Source of the DNA: DASYPP01 sp036006525
Lineage (GTDB): Bacteria > Gemmatimonadota > Gemmatimonadetes > Gemmatimonadales > GWC2-71-9
Direction: 5' to 3'
Length of the DNA: 64,000 nt
Assembly: GCA_036006525.1 (NCBI GenBank)
Contig: DASYPP010000109.1
Coordinates: 59,166-123,165, forward strand
The notes under the pieces are model-generated. The model worked only from the letters and a program-made list of their open reading frames with translations, was not told the DNA's origin and made no database searches. Position numbers and translations under genes: made by a program. Positions 42,081 through 52,600 of this stretch are shown here, piece after piece; positions within the stretch are counted from its first letter, which is position 1, and every line of letters begins with the position of its first letter.

Positions 42081-43592
42081 TCAAGGCGTGGCCACGGTCT
42101 CCACGATCTGCTTGTAGCTCTCCGGGTTCCATTGCGGCCGGGCCGGAGCGTTGGCGATGTCCTGGCCCAGGAAGAACAGGAGCCGGAGCAGCCGGGCTTC
42201 CTTCTCCCCGTCGATCTTGTCCGGCGAGTCGGAGACCTGGTGATAGTCCGGGTGCAGGCCGCTGGTGAAGAACAGTACCGGCACGCCTTTCTTCGCGAAG
42301 TTGAAGTGATCCGAGCGGGAATAAAGCCCTTCCTCGGGCCAGATGTCGTGAATCGGGGTCATCCGGAGGTCGCGATGCTGGCCGGCCACGCGCTCCAGGG
42401 TGGCCCCCAGGTCGGAATGCTCCATCCCGATCGCCACGATGGTGTCTTTCCAGTTCCGGCCGATCATATCGATGTTGAGGTCAGCCACGATATTCCCGAT
42501 CGGAACCGTGGGATGGTCGGCGAAATACTCGCTCCCCCAGAGCCCCTTCTCCTCACCACTCACCGTCATGAAAATGACGGAGCGCCTGGGCCGTACCCCG
42601 CTGGCGCTGAATGCCTCGGCCAGCTCGACGACACCGACGGTACCCGACCCGTCGTCGTCCGCGCCATTGTTGATACTGTCCGCCTTGCCGGGAGTGATCC
42701 CGATATGGTCCATGTGGGCGGAGTACACCACGTATTCATTCCGCAGCTGGGGATCGCTGCCTTCCAGTATCCCGATGGTGTTGGGCGCAGACGTCGCCGA
42801 CAGGTTTTGCTGGTTGATTGCCAGCGTCCCGCTCCATTCCGGCATCGGCTGGATCACGATGGTCTCAGCATTCCGCATCCGTTCGAAGTCCTGGGCGGCC
42901 TCGGGCACCACGTCGGTGACTGCCTGCTCGCGGACCTCAATCACCAGCGGGCCGGCATGGTTGCCGCTGCCGAAACTCACCGATTTGCGCTGCCGGCTGG
43001 CCAGCTCCGACTTGAACTGGGTGGAGTCCCGATTGGATATGATCACCAGGACCCTGGCCCCGCTGCCGAACAGCTTACCCACTACCGCGCTCGCATTGGC
43101 CGGGCGCGGCTTGGAGAAGTCCACCGGCCATACCACGATACGATCCTTTACCGCCTCTGCCGGAATCTGATCGGGGTCGACCTTGCCTCCGATGACTACG
43201 AGGTCACCACTCAGGGTCTCGGCCGGCGGATCGCCGAACAGAATGTAGGCGTCGCGGGTGAAGGAGATCGGAATGTCCCTGTCACTGCCCTGGAAGAGCA
43301 GGCTGGAGGACGCGACATCGATCTGCCGGCTGACGATGGGGTAGCGCTGGAGAAAAGTCCCGCTGTCGCCACCAGGCTTCAAGCCCAGCCGGCGAAATTC
43401 GCTCGCCACGTATGCCGCCGTTTTCTCCAGGCCCGGGCTCGGCGTGTCCCGCCCCATCATGGAATCGTTCGCGACGATATTGATGCGGCGAACGACGTCC
43501 TGTTGAGTGATGGTATTGGAGGCCCGCGCCTGGGGGGACTGCGCGGAGGCAGGAACGGCGGCGATCAGGCCGAGTAACGCTAGGTATCTCAT
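42081..43592 (-). CDS. M28-family zinc aminopeptidase, secreted (copy A)
   Basis: 503 residues with a signal peptide (about 1-18, ending ASAQ). An inserted PA-like domain (about 125-245) precedes the peptidase core with zinc ligands in AHMDHIG, NNGADDDGSG, SGEEKG, NIDMIGRN and YHQVSD. Such enzymes trim N-terminal residues from peptides outside the cytoplasm. The gene is followed by, and co-oriented with, the paralogue at 43669. The start at 43592 opens the signal peptide. Similarity between the copies is high across the entire length. Confidence 0.92.
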   Translation of the reverse strand: MRYLALLGLIAAVPASAQSPQARASNTITQQDVVRRINIVANDSMMGRDTPSPGLEKTAAYVASEFRRLGLKPGGDSGTFLQRYPIVSRQIDVASSSLLFQGSDRDIPISFTRDAYILFGDPPAETLSGDLVVIGGKVDPDQIPAEAVKDRIVVWPVDFSKPRPANASAVVGKLFGSGARVLVIISNRDSTQFKSELASRQRKSVSFGSGNHAGPLVIEVREQAVTDVVPEAAQDFERMRNAETIVIQPMPEWSGTLAINQQNLSATSAPNTIGILEGSDPQLRNEYVVYSAHMDHIGITPGKADSINNGADDDGSGTVGVVELAEAFSASGVRPRRSVIFMTVSGEEKGLWGSEYFADHPTVPIGNIVADLNIDMIGRNWKDTIVAIGMEHSDLGATLERVAGQHRDLRMTPIHDIWPEEGLYSRSDHFNFAKKGVPVLFFTSGLHPDYHQVSDSPDKIDGEKEARLLRLLFFLGQDIANAPARPQWNPESYKQIVETVATP

Positions 43593-43607
43593 ACAGATCC
43601 GAGAGTT

Positions 43608-43633
43608 ATGGGGATGGCTGAGCCCACCCCCAT
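43608..43633 (-). promoter_or_regulatory. Hairpin between the two M28 genes
   Basis: ATGGGGATGG (43608-43617) and CCACCCCCAT (43624-43633) form a 10-bp stem with one mismatch and a 6-base loop, 15 bases upstream of the copy A start. There is no T-run. Confidence 0.4.
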
Positions 43634-43668
43634 ACGACCGAAGCAAGTAAACGTTTCAACTCACAACA

Positions 43669-45186
43669 TCAACGGCCGCTACCCTCCACGATTTGCCGAT
43701 AACTGTCCGGGTTCCACTGCGGCCTGACGGTCGTGTTGGCGACCTCCTGCCCGAGGTAGAAGAGCAGTTTGAGGATCCGGGATTCCTTCTCCGCTTCAAT
43801 CTTGTCCGGCGAATCGCTGGGCTGGTGGTAGTCCGGGTGCACCCCATTAAAGAAGAACAGGATGGGGATTCCCTTGCGGGCGAAGTTGTAGTGATCGGAG
43901 CGAAAGTAGAAATTCTCCTGGGGCCAGCGGTCGTCGATGGCCGTCATGCCCAGCTCGGGGTGCTGCTGGTTGACGCGGTTCAGAGTGGCGCCCAGGTCCG
44001 AGTGTTCCTTTCCGATCGCCACGATGGTGTCCTGCCAGTTCCGGCCGATCATGTCGATGTTGAAATCAGCCACGATGCTCTGCGTCGCCACCGTGGGGTG
44101 TTCAGTGAAGTACTGACTGCCCCAGAGTCCTTTCTCCTCGCCTGACACCGTTATGAAGATCACCGACCGGCGGGGCCGGGCCTTGCTGAACGCCTCGGCC
44201 AGCTCCATCACTCCCACCGTCCCTGAGCCATCGTCATCGGCGCCATTGTTGATGCTGTCGGCCCGGCCCGACGTAATGCCGATATGATCCATGTGGGCCG
44301 AGAACACGATGAATTCCTTCTTGAGTTCCGGATCGCTACCCTCAAGGATCCCGATGGTGTTTGGCGCCGAGGCCCGTTCCAGCGTGGTCTGCTTGAGGTC
44401 GATCATGACGGTCAGGCCCGGCACCGCCTGCCGGACAAACGTCGCCGACGACCTCAGCGCGGCCGGGTCGATGCCGGCGGCCCGAAGCAGGTCGGGAATC
44501 GCCCGCTGGTGCACCTCGATCACCGGGACCGCGCCGGTCGCCATGCCTTCGATGGCCTGGCGCACCATGCCCTGGCGGCCTTGCTCCATCGCGAACGTCG
44601 CCGAGTCGCGGTTGGAGATGATCACGATGCCGCGCGGCCTGGCCTGGATGAGTCCGCGGATGAATGAAGTTCCGGCCCTGGGCATCGAACCGGTCCCGCG
44701 CTCGAGGACAACCAGCACGACCTTGTCCTTTACTTCGTCCGGCAGCACCGTCGCCGAGTCCAGCTTCCCCCCGAACAGAACGGCCGGTCCTGCCACTTCA
44801 CCTTCCGGAATCCCGCCGTAGAGGTACCGGGCATCCCTGGAAAGCTCCGCGTGGACGTGGTTTCCGCCCATCATGAAGCCCACATGCGACGCTGCCGGGT
44901 CCAGCCGGGAACGGCTGATGTTGTAGCGCTGGAACCAGGTGCCGTTCTCGCCACCGGGCGTGAGTCCGAAGCTCCGGAACTGATCCGCGACGTATTGAGC
45001 GGTCAGGTCGAGGCCACGGCTCGGCGTATCTCGCCCCATCATGGAATCGTCGGCAATGATGCCGACCCGGCGGGCGACATCACTCTCAGTGATGGTAGCG
45101 GCGGCCTGGTCCAGGCTGCGGCGATTGGGCGCCTGGGCCGCCAGGGGAGTGGCCAGAAACAGGGCAAGAATGGCTATGCGTGACAT
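43669..45186 (-). CDS. M28-family zinc aminopeptidase, secreted (copy B)
   Basis: 505 residues with a signal peptide (about 1-18, ending LAAQ). The same order is present as in copy A: PA-like insertion (about 125-250), then AHMDHIG, NNGADDDGSG, SGEEKG, NIDMIGRN and YHQPSD zinc and catalytic motifs. The common opening ADDSMMGRDTPS matches copy A (ANDSMMGRDTPS), which shows tandem duplication. A gap of 76 bases separates the two. Start at 45186 opens the signal peptide; no strong ribosome binding site precedes it. Confidence 0.92.
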   Translation of the reverse strand: MSRIAILALFLATPLAAQAPNRRSLDQAAATITESDVARRVGIIADDSMMGRDTPSRGLDLTAQYVADQFRSFGLTPGGENGTWFQRYNISRSRLDPAASHVGFMMGGNHVHAELSRDARYLYGGIPEGEVAGPAVLFGGKLDSATVLPDEVKDKVVLVVLERGTGSMPRAGTSFIRGLIQARPRGIVIISNRDSATFAMEQGRQGMVRQAIEGMATGAVPVIEVHQRAIPDLLRAAGIDPAALRSSATFVRQAVPGLTVMIDLKQTTLERASAPNTIGILEGSDPELKKEFIVFSAHMDHIGITSGRADSINNGADDDGSGTVGVMELAEAFSKARPRRSVIFITVSGEEKGLWGSQYFTEHPTVATQSIVADFNIDMIGRNWQDTIVAIGKEHSDLGATLNRVNQQHPELGMTAIDDRWPQENFYFRSDHYNFARKGIPILFFFNGVHPDYHQPSDSPDKIEAEKESRILKLLFYLGQEVANTTVRPQWNPDSYRQIVEGSGR

Positions 45187-45228
45187 GTCGTTGCTGATCC
45201 AGGGTGAGGTGGAGGGCGGAGAATAGCA

Positions 45229-45259
45229 CCGCCCGGCCGTGGATGGTACGGCCGGGCGG
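45229..45259 (-). terminator. Terminator-like hairpin after the Tyr/Arg-rich protein gene
   Basis: A perfect 12-bp stem (CCGCCCGGCCGT/ACGGCCGGGCGG) with a 7-base loop lies between the stop at 45288 and the M28 start at 45186. On the minus strand it is followed by TGCTATTCTCC, so the T-tract is weak. Confidence 0.6.
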
Positions 45260-45287
45260 TTAAGGTGTTTCATCTGCTTGTTTCGTC

Positions 45288-46757
45288 TCAGTCCGGCTTG
45301 CGGCGTCGAAGTGACGGCTCTCCGGTGGGCTGACCGCGAGACGGCGGGGGTGACTGAACCCGGGGCGGTGGTTGAGACCGGCTCGGTTCGGGCCGCTGAG
45401 GTTCGGCGCGTGAGGGCTCGGCACGCCGCGGCTCGGGGCTGGGCTGGTTCCGTTGTGGCTCGGCCCGCGGTTGGACGTTGGGCTGACCGCGAGAATCGCT
45501 GCCCGGATCGGTCCGCCGGCTGGGCTCCTGGGTCGAACGGCTATCGGGAGTCGATTGCCTGCCAGTGGTCGAACGATCATCGGTCCCCCGGCGCTCCGGC
45601 GGACGCTGGGAATCGGTTTCCCTCAGATCGGACTTCCGGTCCGGCTGCTGGCGCCGATCGCTCGCCGGATCGGTATTCGGCTGTGCGCGCGGTTGGATGT
45701 TGGGCCGGGTAGTAGTGTTGTCATCCCGCCGGCGCGGCTCCGGTTGCGACGGATTGCCGGGCTGGTCGGTGGTGGTACCGGTGTCGCCGGTGCGCCGCCG
45801 CGGATTCGACTGCCCGTTGTCCGGCTGGCTGCCGGGGGTTCCCGAATTCCCGGACACCCTGCGCCGCGGATCGACAGGTGCCGGGATCGAGCCGCGCCCA
45901 CCCACGTCCGCGCTGGTGCGGTCGCGCTCGGTGATCCGGCGACCCTCATTCGAGGGGCGCTGGCGTTCCCTCGTGATGTAGTCACCCCGCCCGTTGTAGT
46001 CCTTGAAGACGTAGCGGGGGCCCGGACGGTAGGGCCGCACGATCACCACGTTTCGGCTGTTGTAATAACGATAGGGGTAATAGTAGTAATCGTCGTAAAT
46101 GACGATCCGGAACCGGTTGCAGTTGTAGTAATAGGGGTTCCAATACGAATAGCTCACATAGCTGTGGCAATCGTAGCAGAGGAACCTGGGGTAGTCGTAG
46201 TGCTGGTCCACGTAATACGGCGTGATGTCGTAATCGTACTCGCCGGGGCCGGCGATCCGCGAAGCGAAATCGGTGAGCGATACGTAGGGGTCCCCTCGGA
46301 TCCGGCCATCGGCGATCAGCCGGTAGTCCCAGTGGTCACCCCGGACGAACTCGTCATACTGGAACTGGTCGGGCGACGAGATGGCGAAGATGTATCCGAC
46401 GCCCGGGTAGTCGTCCACGCTGAAGGCATTGTCGTTCCGGTCGAGGACTTCGAAGGACTTGCCGCCACGGGCGAAGTTGTCTTCCCACGGTTCCCGGGGG
46501 AACAGCACCCGGATCCGGCCGTCGGTGTCGACCCGGAGCACGGTGATATATCCGTCGGTCTGGGCCTGGAAGTAGACCCGGGCCCGGTCGCCACGGCGAT
46601 AGGGACTGTCGTCATGGTCGGTCCAGATGGAAACCCGCTCGCTCTCGGTGGAACGAACCCACGAGGCGATGCGGCTCGCTGCCAGAGGACTGGTTGTCGG
46701 GGCCGGGACGGATGGCGCCAAACTGGCCAGGGCCAGGCCGATGAATGAAGCGTACAT
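45288..46757 (-). CDS. Secreted DUF4384-like protein with Tyr-rich middle and Arg/Pro-rich tail
   Basis: 489 residues. A GGAGGAG precedes the ATG. After a signal peptide (about 1-20) comes a domain (about 35-130) resembling DUF4384, with YRRGDRARVYF, DGYITVLRVD and IRVLFP. A Tyr/Asp-rich region (about 175-260) contains runs such as DDYYYYPYRYY. From about 275 to the end the sequence is low-complexity, rich in Arg, Pro, Ser, Gln and Thr with RRR clusters, and strongly basic. The tail probably is disordered and may bind acidic surface polymers. The function is unknown. Confidence 0.7.
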   Translation of the reverse strand: MYASFIGLALASLAPSVPAPTTSPLAASRIASWVRSTESERVSIWTDHDDSPYRRGDRARVYFQAQTDGYITVLRVDTDGRIRVLFPREPWEDNFARGGKSFEVLDRNDNAFSVDDYPGVGYIFAISSPDQFQYDEFVRGDHWDYRLIADGRIRGDPYVSLTDFASRIAGPGEYDYDITPYYVDQHYDYPRFLCYDCHSYVSYSYWNPYYYNCNRFRIVIYDDYYYYPYRYYNSRNVVIVRPYRPGPRYVFKDYNGRGDYITRERQRPSNEGRRITERDRTSADVGGRGSIPAPVDPRRRVSGNSGTPGSQPDNGQSNPRRRTGDTGTTTDQPGNPSQPEPRRRDDNTTTRPNIQPRAQPNTDPASDRRQQPDRKSDLRETDSQRPPERRGTDDRSTTGRQSTPDSRSTQEPSRRTDPGSDSRGQPNVQPRAEPQRNQPSPEPRRAEPSRAEPQRPEPSRSQPPPRVQSPPPSRGQPTGEPSLRRRKPD

Positions 46758-46920
46758 GTCTCCTCCGGGGGAATGCTGCCGGGAATACCATGCGCAGGTG
46801 CAGGCCATGTGCCAAGCCCTGCGATTCACCTAAACCGATGCCATGAAACTTTTTAGCTCCGATTTACGACCGGCCATTTTTCGCGCCCATGTCCGGCTCG
46901 GGTGACACGAGCCCGGCGCG

Positions 46921-46950
46921 TTGACTTCCCCCCTCATTTCCCGATACGTT
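46921..46950 (+). promoter_or_regulatory. Promoter for the DUF58-to-pdxA gene run
   Basis: TTGACT (46921-46926), 18-base spacer, TACGTT (46945-46950), then 9 bases to the ATG at 46960. No Shine-Dalgarno, so the transcript may be leaderless or nearly so. Confidence 0.5.
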
Positions 46951-46959
46951 GCGCCTCGA

Positions 46960-47886
46960 ATGAATCGCTCAGTTTCCTCCCTGGGTCCCGCACGCATCGA
47001 CCTGCTGGACCCCTTTGAAGTCTCCCGCCTCGGTGGCCTCGAGTTGGTCTCGGAAGGTGTGGTCGAGGGCTTCCTGGCCGGCCTGCACCGTTCCCCCCGG
47101 CGTGGCTTTTCGGTCGAATTCGCCGAGCACCGGATGTATCAGCCCGGCGACGAGCTGCGCTACGTCGACTGGAAGATACTGGGGCGCAATGACCGGCTTT
47201 ACGTCAAGCAGTTTGAAGAAGAGACCAACCTGCGCGCGATGATCGTGAGCGACATCAGCCGCTCCATGGCGTGGACCGGCGCGCCGGACACCAGGGTCAC
47301 CAAGCTGGAATACGCCCAGCGGCTCATCGCCGCATTATCGCTGGTGCTGCTCCGGCAGCGCGACGCGACCGGACTCATCACGTTCGATGAGGAAGTTCGC
47401 TCGGTAACGCCCGCGCGGGCCCGGCTCAGCCACTGGCGCACCCTGTTGCATGTGCTTGCCTCGTTGACGCCGGGCCAGGGAACCGCAGCTGAGCCGGCGC
47501 TCCGGCGGGTGATAGACCGGCTGCGGCGCCGGGGACTGGTGGTCTTCGTTTCGGATCTGCTGCTGGACCGGGAGTCCGCGCTCCGCGCCCTGCAGTTCCT
47601 CCGGCATCGCGGTCACCAGGTCATCGTGTTTCACTTGATGGACCCGAGCGAGGTCAACCTCGAAGGTCCGGCCGAGGCGCGGTTCGAAGACCCCGAGACC
47701 AGGGCGGCGATCACCCTGCGTCCCAAGGACTGGGCCGAGGTATACCGGGACACGGTGGCCGGCGTAGTGACCGAGTGGTACAAGGCGTGCCGCAAGCGGG
47801 GCATCAACTACCATCGCATCACGACTGATACGCCGTTCGGAGTCGCGCTGCGGCTGGCCCTGGCCCGGCCCGCGGGGCTGGCGTGA
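46960..47886 (+). CDS. DUF58 / von Willebrand-like protein
   Basis: 308 residues. The DUF58 signature reads YVDWKILGRNDRLYVKQFEEE (split by its loop), followed by a vWA-like MIDAS motif SDISRS and FDEEV. DUF58 proteins normally act with MoxR-type AAA+ ATPases and BatA-like membrane proteins in envelope complexes. Here the BatA-like gene follows with a 4-base GTGA overlap, but no moxR gene lies upstream; the neighbour is the Tyr/Arg-rich protein gene on the other strand. The ATG at 46960 is preferred over a TTG at 46921 that lies inside the -35 element. Confidence 0.88.
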   Translation: MNRSVSSLGPARIDLLDPFEVSRLGGLELVSEGVVEGFLAGLHRSPRRGFSVEFAEHRMYQPGDELRYVDWKILGRNDRLYVKQFEEETNLRAMIVSDISRSMAWTGAPDTRVTKLEYAQRLIAALSLVLLRQRDATGLITFDEEVRSVTPARARLSHWRTLLHVLASLTPGQGTAAEPALRRVIDRLRRRGLVVFVSDLLLDRESALRALQFLRHRGHQVIVFHLMDPSEVNLEGPAEARFEDPETRAAITLRPKDWAEVYRDTVAGVVTEWYKACRKRGINYHRITTDTPFGVALRLALARPAGLA

Positions 47887-49667
47887 TTTCGTTCCTGCAT
47901 CCATGGGTCCTGGCAGGGTTGGTAGCGGCTGGGCTCCCCATCCTTCTGCATCTTATTCAGCGGCGGCAACCTCCGGTCGTAGTCTTTCCCGCCGTCCGGT
48001 ACCTGGTAGACACCACCCGGGAGCACCAGCGCCGGCTCAAGCTGCAAAACTGGCTGCTGCTGCTGATTCGCACACTACTGATCGCGCTGGTGGTCCTCGC
48101 GGCCGCGGGCCCCAGCGCCCCGATGAGGAGCGCCGCGGGCCACTCGCCCGCGGCCCTCGTGCTGATCCTGGACAACAGTCTGAGCAGCGGAGCCGTGGTC
48201 AACGGCACTTCCCGCCTCGCGACGTTTCGAGCAGCAGCCCGGGATATCCTCGACCGGGCTACTCCGGAAGATCATCTCTGGCTGATGCTGGCCGATGGCG
48301 TATTGCGAAGTGGCGCTCCCGCCGCGCTGAAGTTACTGGTCGACAGCGCGGGTCCGGCGTTCACCCGGCTGGACCTCGGTCACGCGCTGTCCCAGGGCCA
48401 GGAGGTTCTCACCACCCAGAAACTCCCCGGAGAAATGGTCCTGATCACCGACCTTCAGCGGACCGCGGTTACCGGCGCCGAGGTTCGCTTCCCCCTGCTG
48501 ACTATTCGTCCGGAGGATGATCCGAGCGGCAATCTGGGCGTGTCCGGCATTGACGCCGGGCCCCAGCCATGGGCCCCGGGCGGAGGGCGGGCCATCGTCT
48601 CCATCGTCGGCGACTCAAACTTGAGCCTTCCGTTGACGGTGCGACTCGGCGACAGGCCTCCCCGTCAGGCACTGGCCAGCGCGGGCGCACTGGTCCCCGT
48701 CACCCTGAGCAGCGCGGCATCCGGCTGGTGGCCGGTTCAGGCCGAACTCGACCCGGATGAACTACTGGCCGACAACCTTCGCACCGGGGTGGTGCGAATC
48801 GCGCCGGTCGCGCGGGTCAGCTGGGATTCGACTGAGCGATTCATCGCCGCCGCCTGCGAGGTACTGGAACGCAACGGACGGATTACTCGTGGCAACGAGG
48901 TAACGATCGGGCCGATTGTTCCAGGTCTCACCGTCGTGGAGCCACCACGGGATCCCGCCCAGCTTGGCGCCATCAACCGGGCCCTCGCTGCCCGTGACGT
49001 GGGGTGGCAATACGGAGCTCTGGTTGCCGGTGCGGCGACCACCGACAGCAACGCCCTGATTGACCGGGAGCGGGTGGCGCGGCGCTACACCCTGGAGACC
49101 ATTGAAAGCGGCAGGACCGGCGTCATCGCGTCGGTCGGCGGGGCGCCATGGATCGTGCGCGCGGGAAACCTGGTGCTGCTGGGGAGCCGGATCGATCCGG
49201 AGTGGACGGGACTGCCGCTGTCTGCCGGCTTTGTCCCTTTCATGGATGCGCTGCTCAACCGTATCGCGCGGGGGGAATTGACCGTCAGCGCCGGACACCC
49301 GGATGAACCGGTCGCGCTGCCCGACCTGGTGACTTCCGTGCTCCAGGGGAACCGGCAGTGGGTGGTCGAAGGGGGTGCGCCGTTTCGTCCCGGCAACACC
49401 GGCATCTACTTCCTCCTGGCGGGCCGGGACACCATCGGCGCGCTGGCGGTCAACTTCGATCCCCGGGAGTCCCAACTCGCCCGGGCCCCGGACGGATCGG
49501 TGCGCGAGCTGTGGCGCGGCGCCAGTTTCGCTTCCCCCAAAGAGGGTCCCCGGCAGGCCTTCTCCCTCGGAGTTCGGACCGACCTCCGAGGTCCGGCGCT
49601 CTGGGTCGTTCTGCTGCTGGGACTTGCTGAAGTAGCGCTGGCCAGCGCGCGGCGGAAATCTTCGTGA
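47883..49667 (+). CDS. BatA-like membrane protein with vWA domain
   Basis: 594 residues, GTG start coupled to the DUF58 stop. The N-terminal BatA region has two membrane helices (about 5-25 and 56-78) around the LLHLIQRRQP and RRLKLQNWLLLLIRT segments. A vWA-type domain follows with MIDAS-like DNSLSSG (about 98). A long periplasmic region ends in a C-terminal helix (about 570-588). The family is implicated in stress or envelope assembly but has no defined activity. It is coupled to mfd by a second GTGA overlap. Confidence 0.85.
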   Translation: MISFLHPWVLAGLVAAGLPILLHLIQRRQPPVVVFPAVRYLVDTTREHQRRLKLQNWLLLLIRTLLIALVVLAAAGPSAPMRSAAGHSPAALVLILDNSLSSGAVVNGTSRLATFRAAARDILDRATPEDHLWLMLADGVLRSGAPAALKLLVDSAGPAFTRLDLGHALSQGQEVLTTQKLPGEMVLITDLQRTAVTGAEVRFPLLTIRPEDDPSGNLGVSGIDAGPQPWAPGGGRAIVSIVGDSNLSLPLTVRLGDRPPRQALASAGALVPVTLSSAASGWWPVQAELDPDELLADNLRTGVVRIAPVARVSWDSTERFIAAACEVLERNGRITRGNEVTIGPIVPGLTVVEPPRDPAQLGAINRALAARDVGWQYGALVAGAATTDSNALIDRERVARRYTLETIESGRTGVIASVGGAPWIVRAGNLVLLGSRIDPEWTGLPLSAGFVPFMDALLNRIARGELTVSAGHPDEPVALPDLVTSVLQGNRQWVVEGGAPFRPGNTGIYFLLAGRDTIGALAVNFDPRESQLARAPDGSVRELWRGASFASPKEGPRQAFSLGVRTDLRGPALWVVLLLGLAEVALASARRKSS

Positions 49668-52600
49668 CCCTGCAACTCATCCTCGATGCGTTTGGCCGGG
49701 CCCCGGTAACCCGGGAGCTGGAAACCCGATTGCCCGGCCGGGGGAACGCTCTCAAAGTCGGCGGGCTTTGCGGGTCCAGCGGCGCGGTCCTGGCCGCATG
49801 GCTGGCGCACCGCTACCCCCAAAGGTTGCTGACCGTCTGTGCGCCGACGGCCGCGGAAGCCGAGCGGTGGTTAAGCGACCTTCGGGCGCTGACCGATGCC
49901 CCGGTGGCCCTGTATCCCCAACGGGAAGGCCTCGGCGAACAGGAGCCGCACTATGAAATCGCCGGCGAGCGGGTGGAAACTCTTGAGGCACTGCTCTCGA
50001 GCCGGTTGCGCGTCCTCGTCACCACGGCGCGGGCGACGGCCGAGCGTACTCTGGTTCCTTCCGGGCTGGCCTCGTTGCGTGTGGTGTTGCGGGCCGGCGA
50101 GCGGCGGCCTCTCAAGGAAGTAATCGAGTCGCTCGACGCGATGGGCTACAAGCGGGTACCCACGGTCACCGAAGTGGCGGAGTTCAGCGTCCGCGGCGGG
50201 ATCATCGATGTGTACGGGTTCGGCATGGCGGATGCGGCCCGGGCCGAGTGGTGGGGGGACGAGCTCAATTCGCTGTGGACCTTCGATCTCACCAGTCAGC
50301 GTTCCCAGTCGCAGATCGACGAGGTCACCATCCTCCCCATCTCCGTCCCCGACCCGCCCCGTTCCCGGGGGGCTGTCGCCGCCGGACAGGGTCTTCACCG
50401 CCAGACCCTGCTGGACCTGTTGCCCAGCGACACCATCATCATCGAGGAAGCCACCGGTCCGGACCGCGATGAAGTGGAGCGGGCCTGGCGGGAGGCAGAG
50501 CACCATCTCGAGGTTGCCCGCCGGTTGGGGGAGGACGTTCCCCGGCGGGAAGACATCCTCGAAGCTCCGGAGGAGTGGCGGAAGCGACTGGCCAGCTTCG
50601 GACGACTGCAATTGGGTGAGGACCAGCCCGATCTCCAGATGGGCTTCATGCCTCCCGAGCGAATCGATCGGAACCTGAACCGGCTTCGCGCGGTGCTGGC
50701 CGGTGGCCCGCCCAGCCTGATTCTCTGCGACAACGAGGGGCAGCTCGAACGCATGGATGAGCTGCTGAACGAGGGACCCGGAGGTCGGGCCGGCGCGACA
50801 CTCGTGGTAGGCTCGCTCGATGGTGGCTTTGTGCTGCCGGCTCTCCGGGTGTTCACCGACCATGAAATCTTTCGCCGGGCCCGCCGGCTCCGCCGCCCGC
50901 GCCGCTACCGCCAGGCTGCTCCATCGATGGCGACGGGGGCCTTGAGCCTGGGTGATTATGTCGTCCACCTCGACCACGGCATCGGGATCTATCGCGGCAT
51001 CGGCAGCGTCACGGTGGGTGGCGGCAGCCTGGAGGTCGCGGTGGTGGAGTACGAAGGCGGCGACCGGCTCAATGTTCCGCTGTACCGGCTGGACCAGCTG
51101 GAGCGGTACCGTTCATCGGGTGAGGACGGCGAGCGGCCGCCGCCCCGGCTGCACCGGCTCGGAGGCACCAGCTGGCAACGGGTCCGGGAGAAGACCCGGG
51201 AAGCCATCAAGCTGATGGCCACGGAGCTGCTCGACCTCTACGCCCGGCGTCAGGTCTCGGCCGGCTACCCGTTCCCTCCCGATACCCGCTGGCAACGTGA
51301 GCTGGAGTCGAGTTTTCTGTACGAGGACACGCCGGACCAGGTGCGAGCGACCGAAGAGGTCAAGCGGGACATGGAACAGCCCAAACCGATGGATCGCCTG
51401 CTGGTGGGCGACGTGGGCTACGGGAAGACCGAAATCGCGGTGCGGGCCGCTTTCAAGGCGGTGCAGGGCGGCAAGCAGGTCGCGGTGCTGGTGCCGACCA
51501 CGATTCTCGCCGAGCAGCACGGCCGGACATTCATCGAGCGGCTGGTGGATTATCCGGTGACCATCGAGGTCCTCTCCCGGTTCCGGACCGCCAAGGAACA
51601 GAAACTCGCGCTGACCAGGCTGGCCGGCGGTGAGACCGACATCGTGATCGGTACCCACCGGCTCCTCTCCAGGGACGTGGTCTTCAAGGACCTGGGGCTG
51701 CTGGTGGTGGACGAAGAGCACCGGTTCGGAGTGAAGCACAAGGAGCGGCTCAAGGAAATCAAGCTATCGGTCGACGTGATGACCCTGACCGCCACGCCGA
51801 TTCCGCGGACGCTCCACCTCTCGATCGCGGGGCTTCGCGATCTCACCCTGCTGGAAACCGCGCCCCGGGATCGCTCCCCGATTCTGACCTTCGTGGAGCC
51901 GTGGGACGATGCGCTGATCGAGGAAGCGCTGGCCCGGGAGCTGGACCGGGGTGGCCAGGCATTCGTGGTTCACAACCGGATCGAGACGATCGAGACGATC
52001 GGTCAGCGGGTGAGGTCACTGGCGCCGGGGGCCAGGATCGGGGTGGCCCATGGCCAGATGCCGGCGGACGACCTCGAGCAGGTGATGCGGGGGTTCGTTG
52101 CGGGGGAAGTCGATATCCTGGTCTCCACCATGATCGTGGAGTCCGGGCTGGATGTGCCGAATGCGAATACCATGATCGTCCATGACGCGCACCGGTTCGG
52201 GCTGGCCCAGTTGTACCAGCTCCGGGGCCGGGTCGGCCGGAGCCATCGCCGGGCCTACTGCTACCTGCTGGTCCCGGACCAGATCGCGCCGGATGCCGAG
52301 GATCGTTTGAAGGTCCTGGAGCATCATACTGAACTGGGCGCGGGGTACCGGATCGCGCTCAAGGACCTGGAGTTGAGGGGGGCCGGCAACCTGCTGGGAG
52401 CGGAGCAGTCGGGTCACGCCCATGCGGTGGGTTTCGACCTCTACATGCGGTGGCTGGAGGAGACGGCGCTGAGCCTCCGGGGGCAGGGCGTGGTGGAGCA
52501 TCCGGCGCCCCCTGACGTGGTGCTGGACCGGCCGGCCCAATTGCCCGAGGACTACGTGGCGGACGACGAGGTCAAGCTCGACCTGTACCGCCGACTAGCG

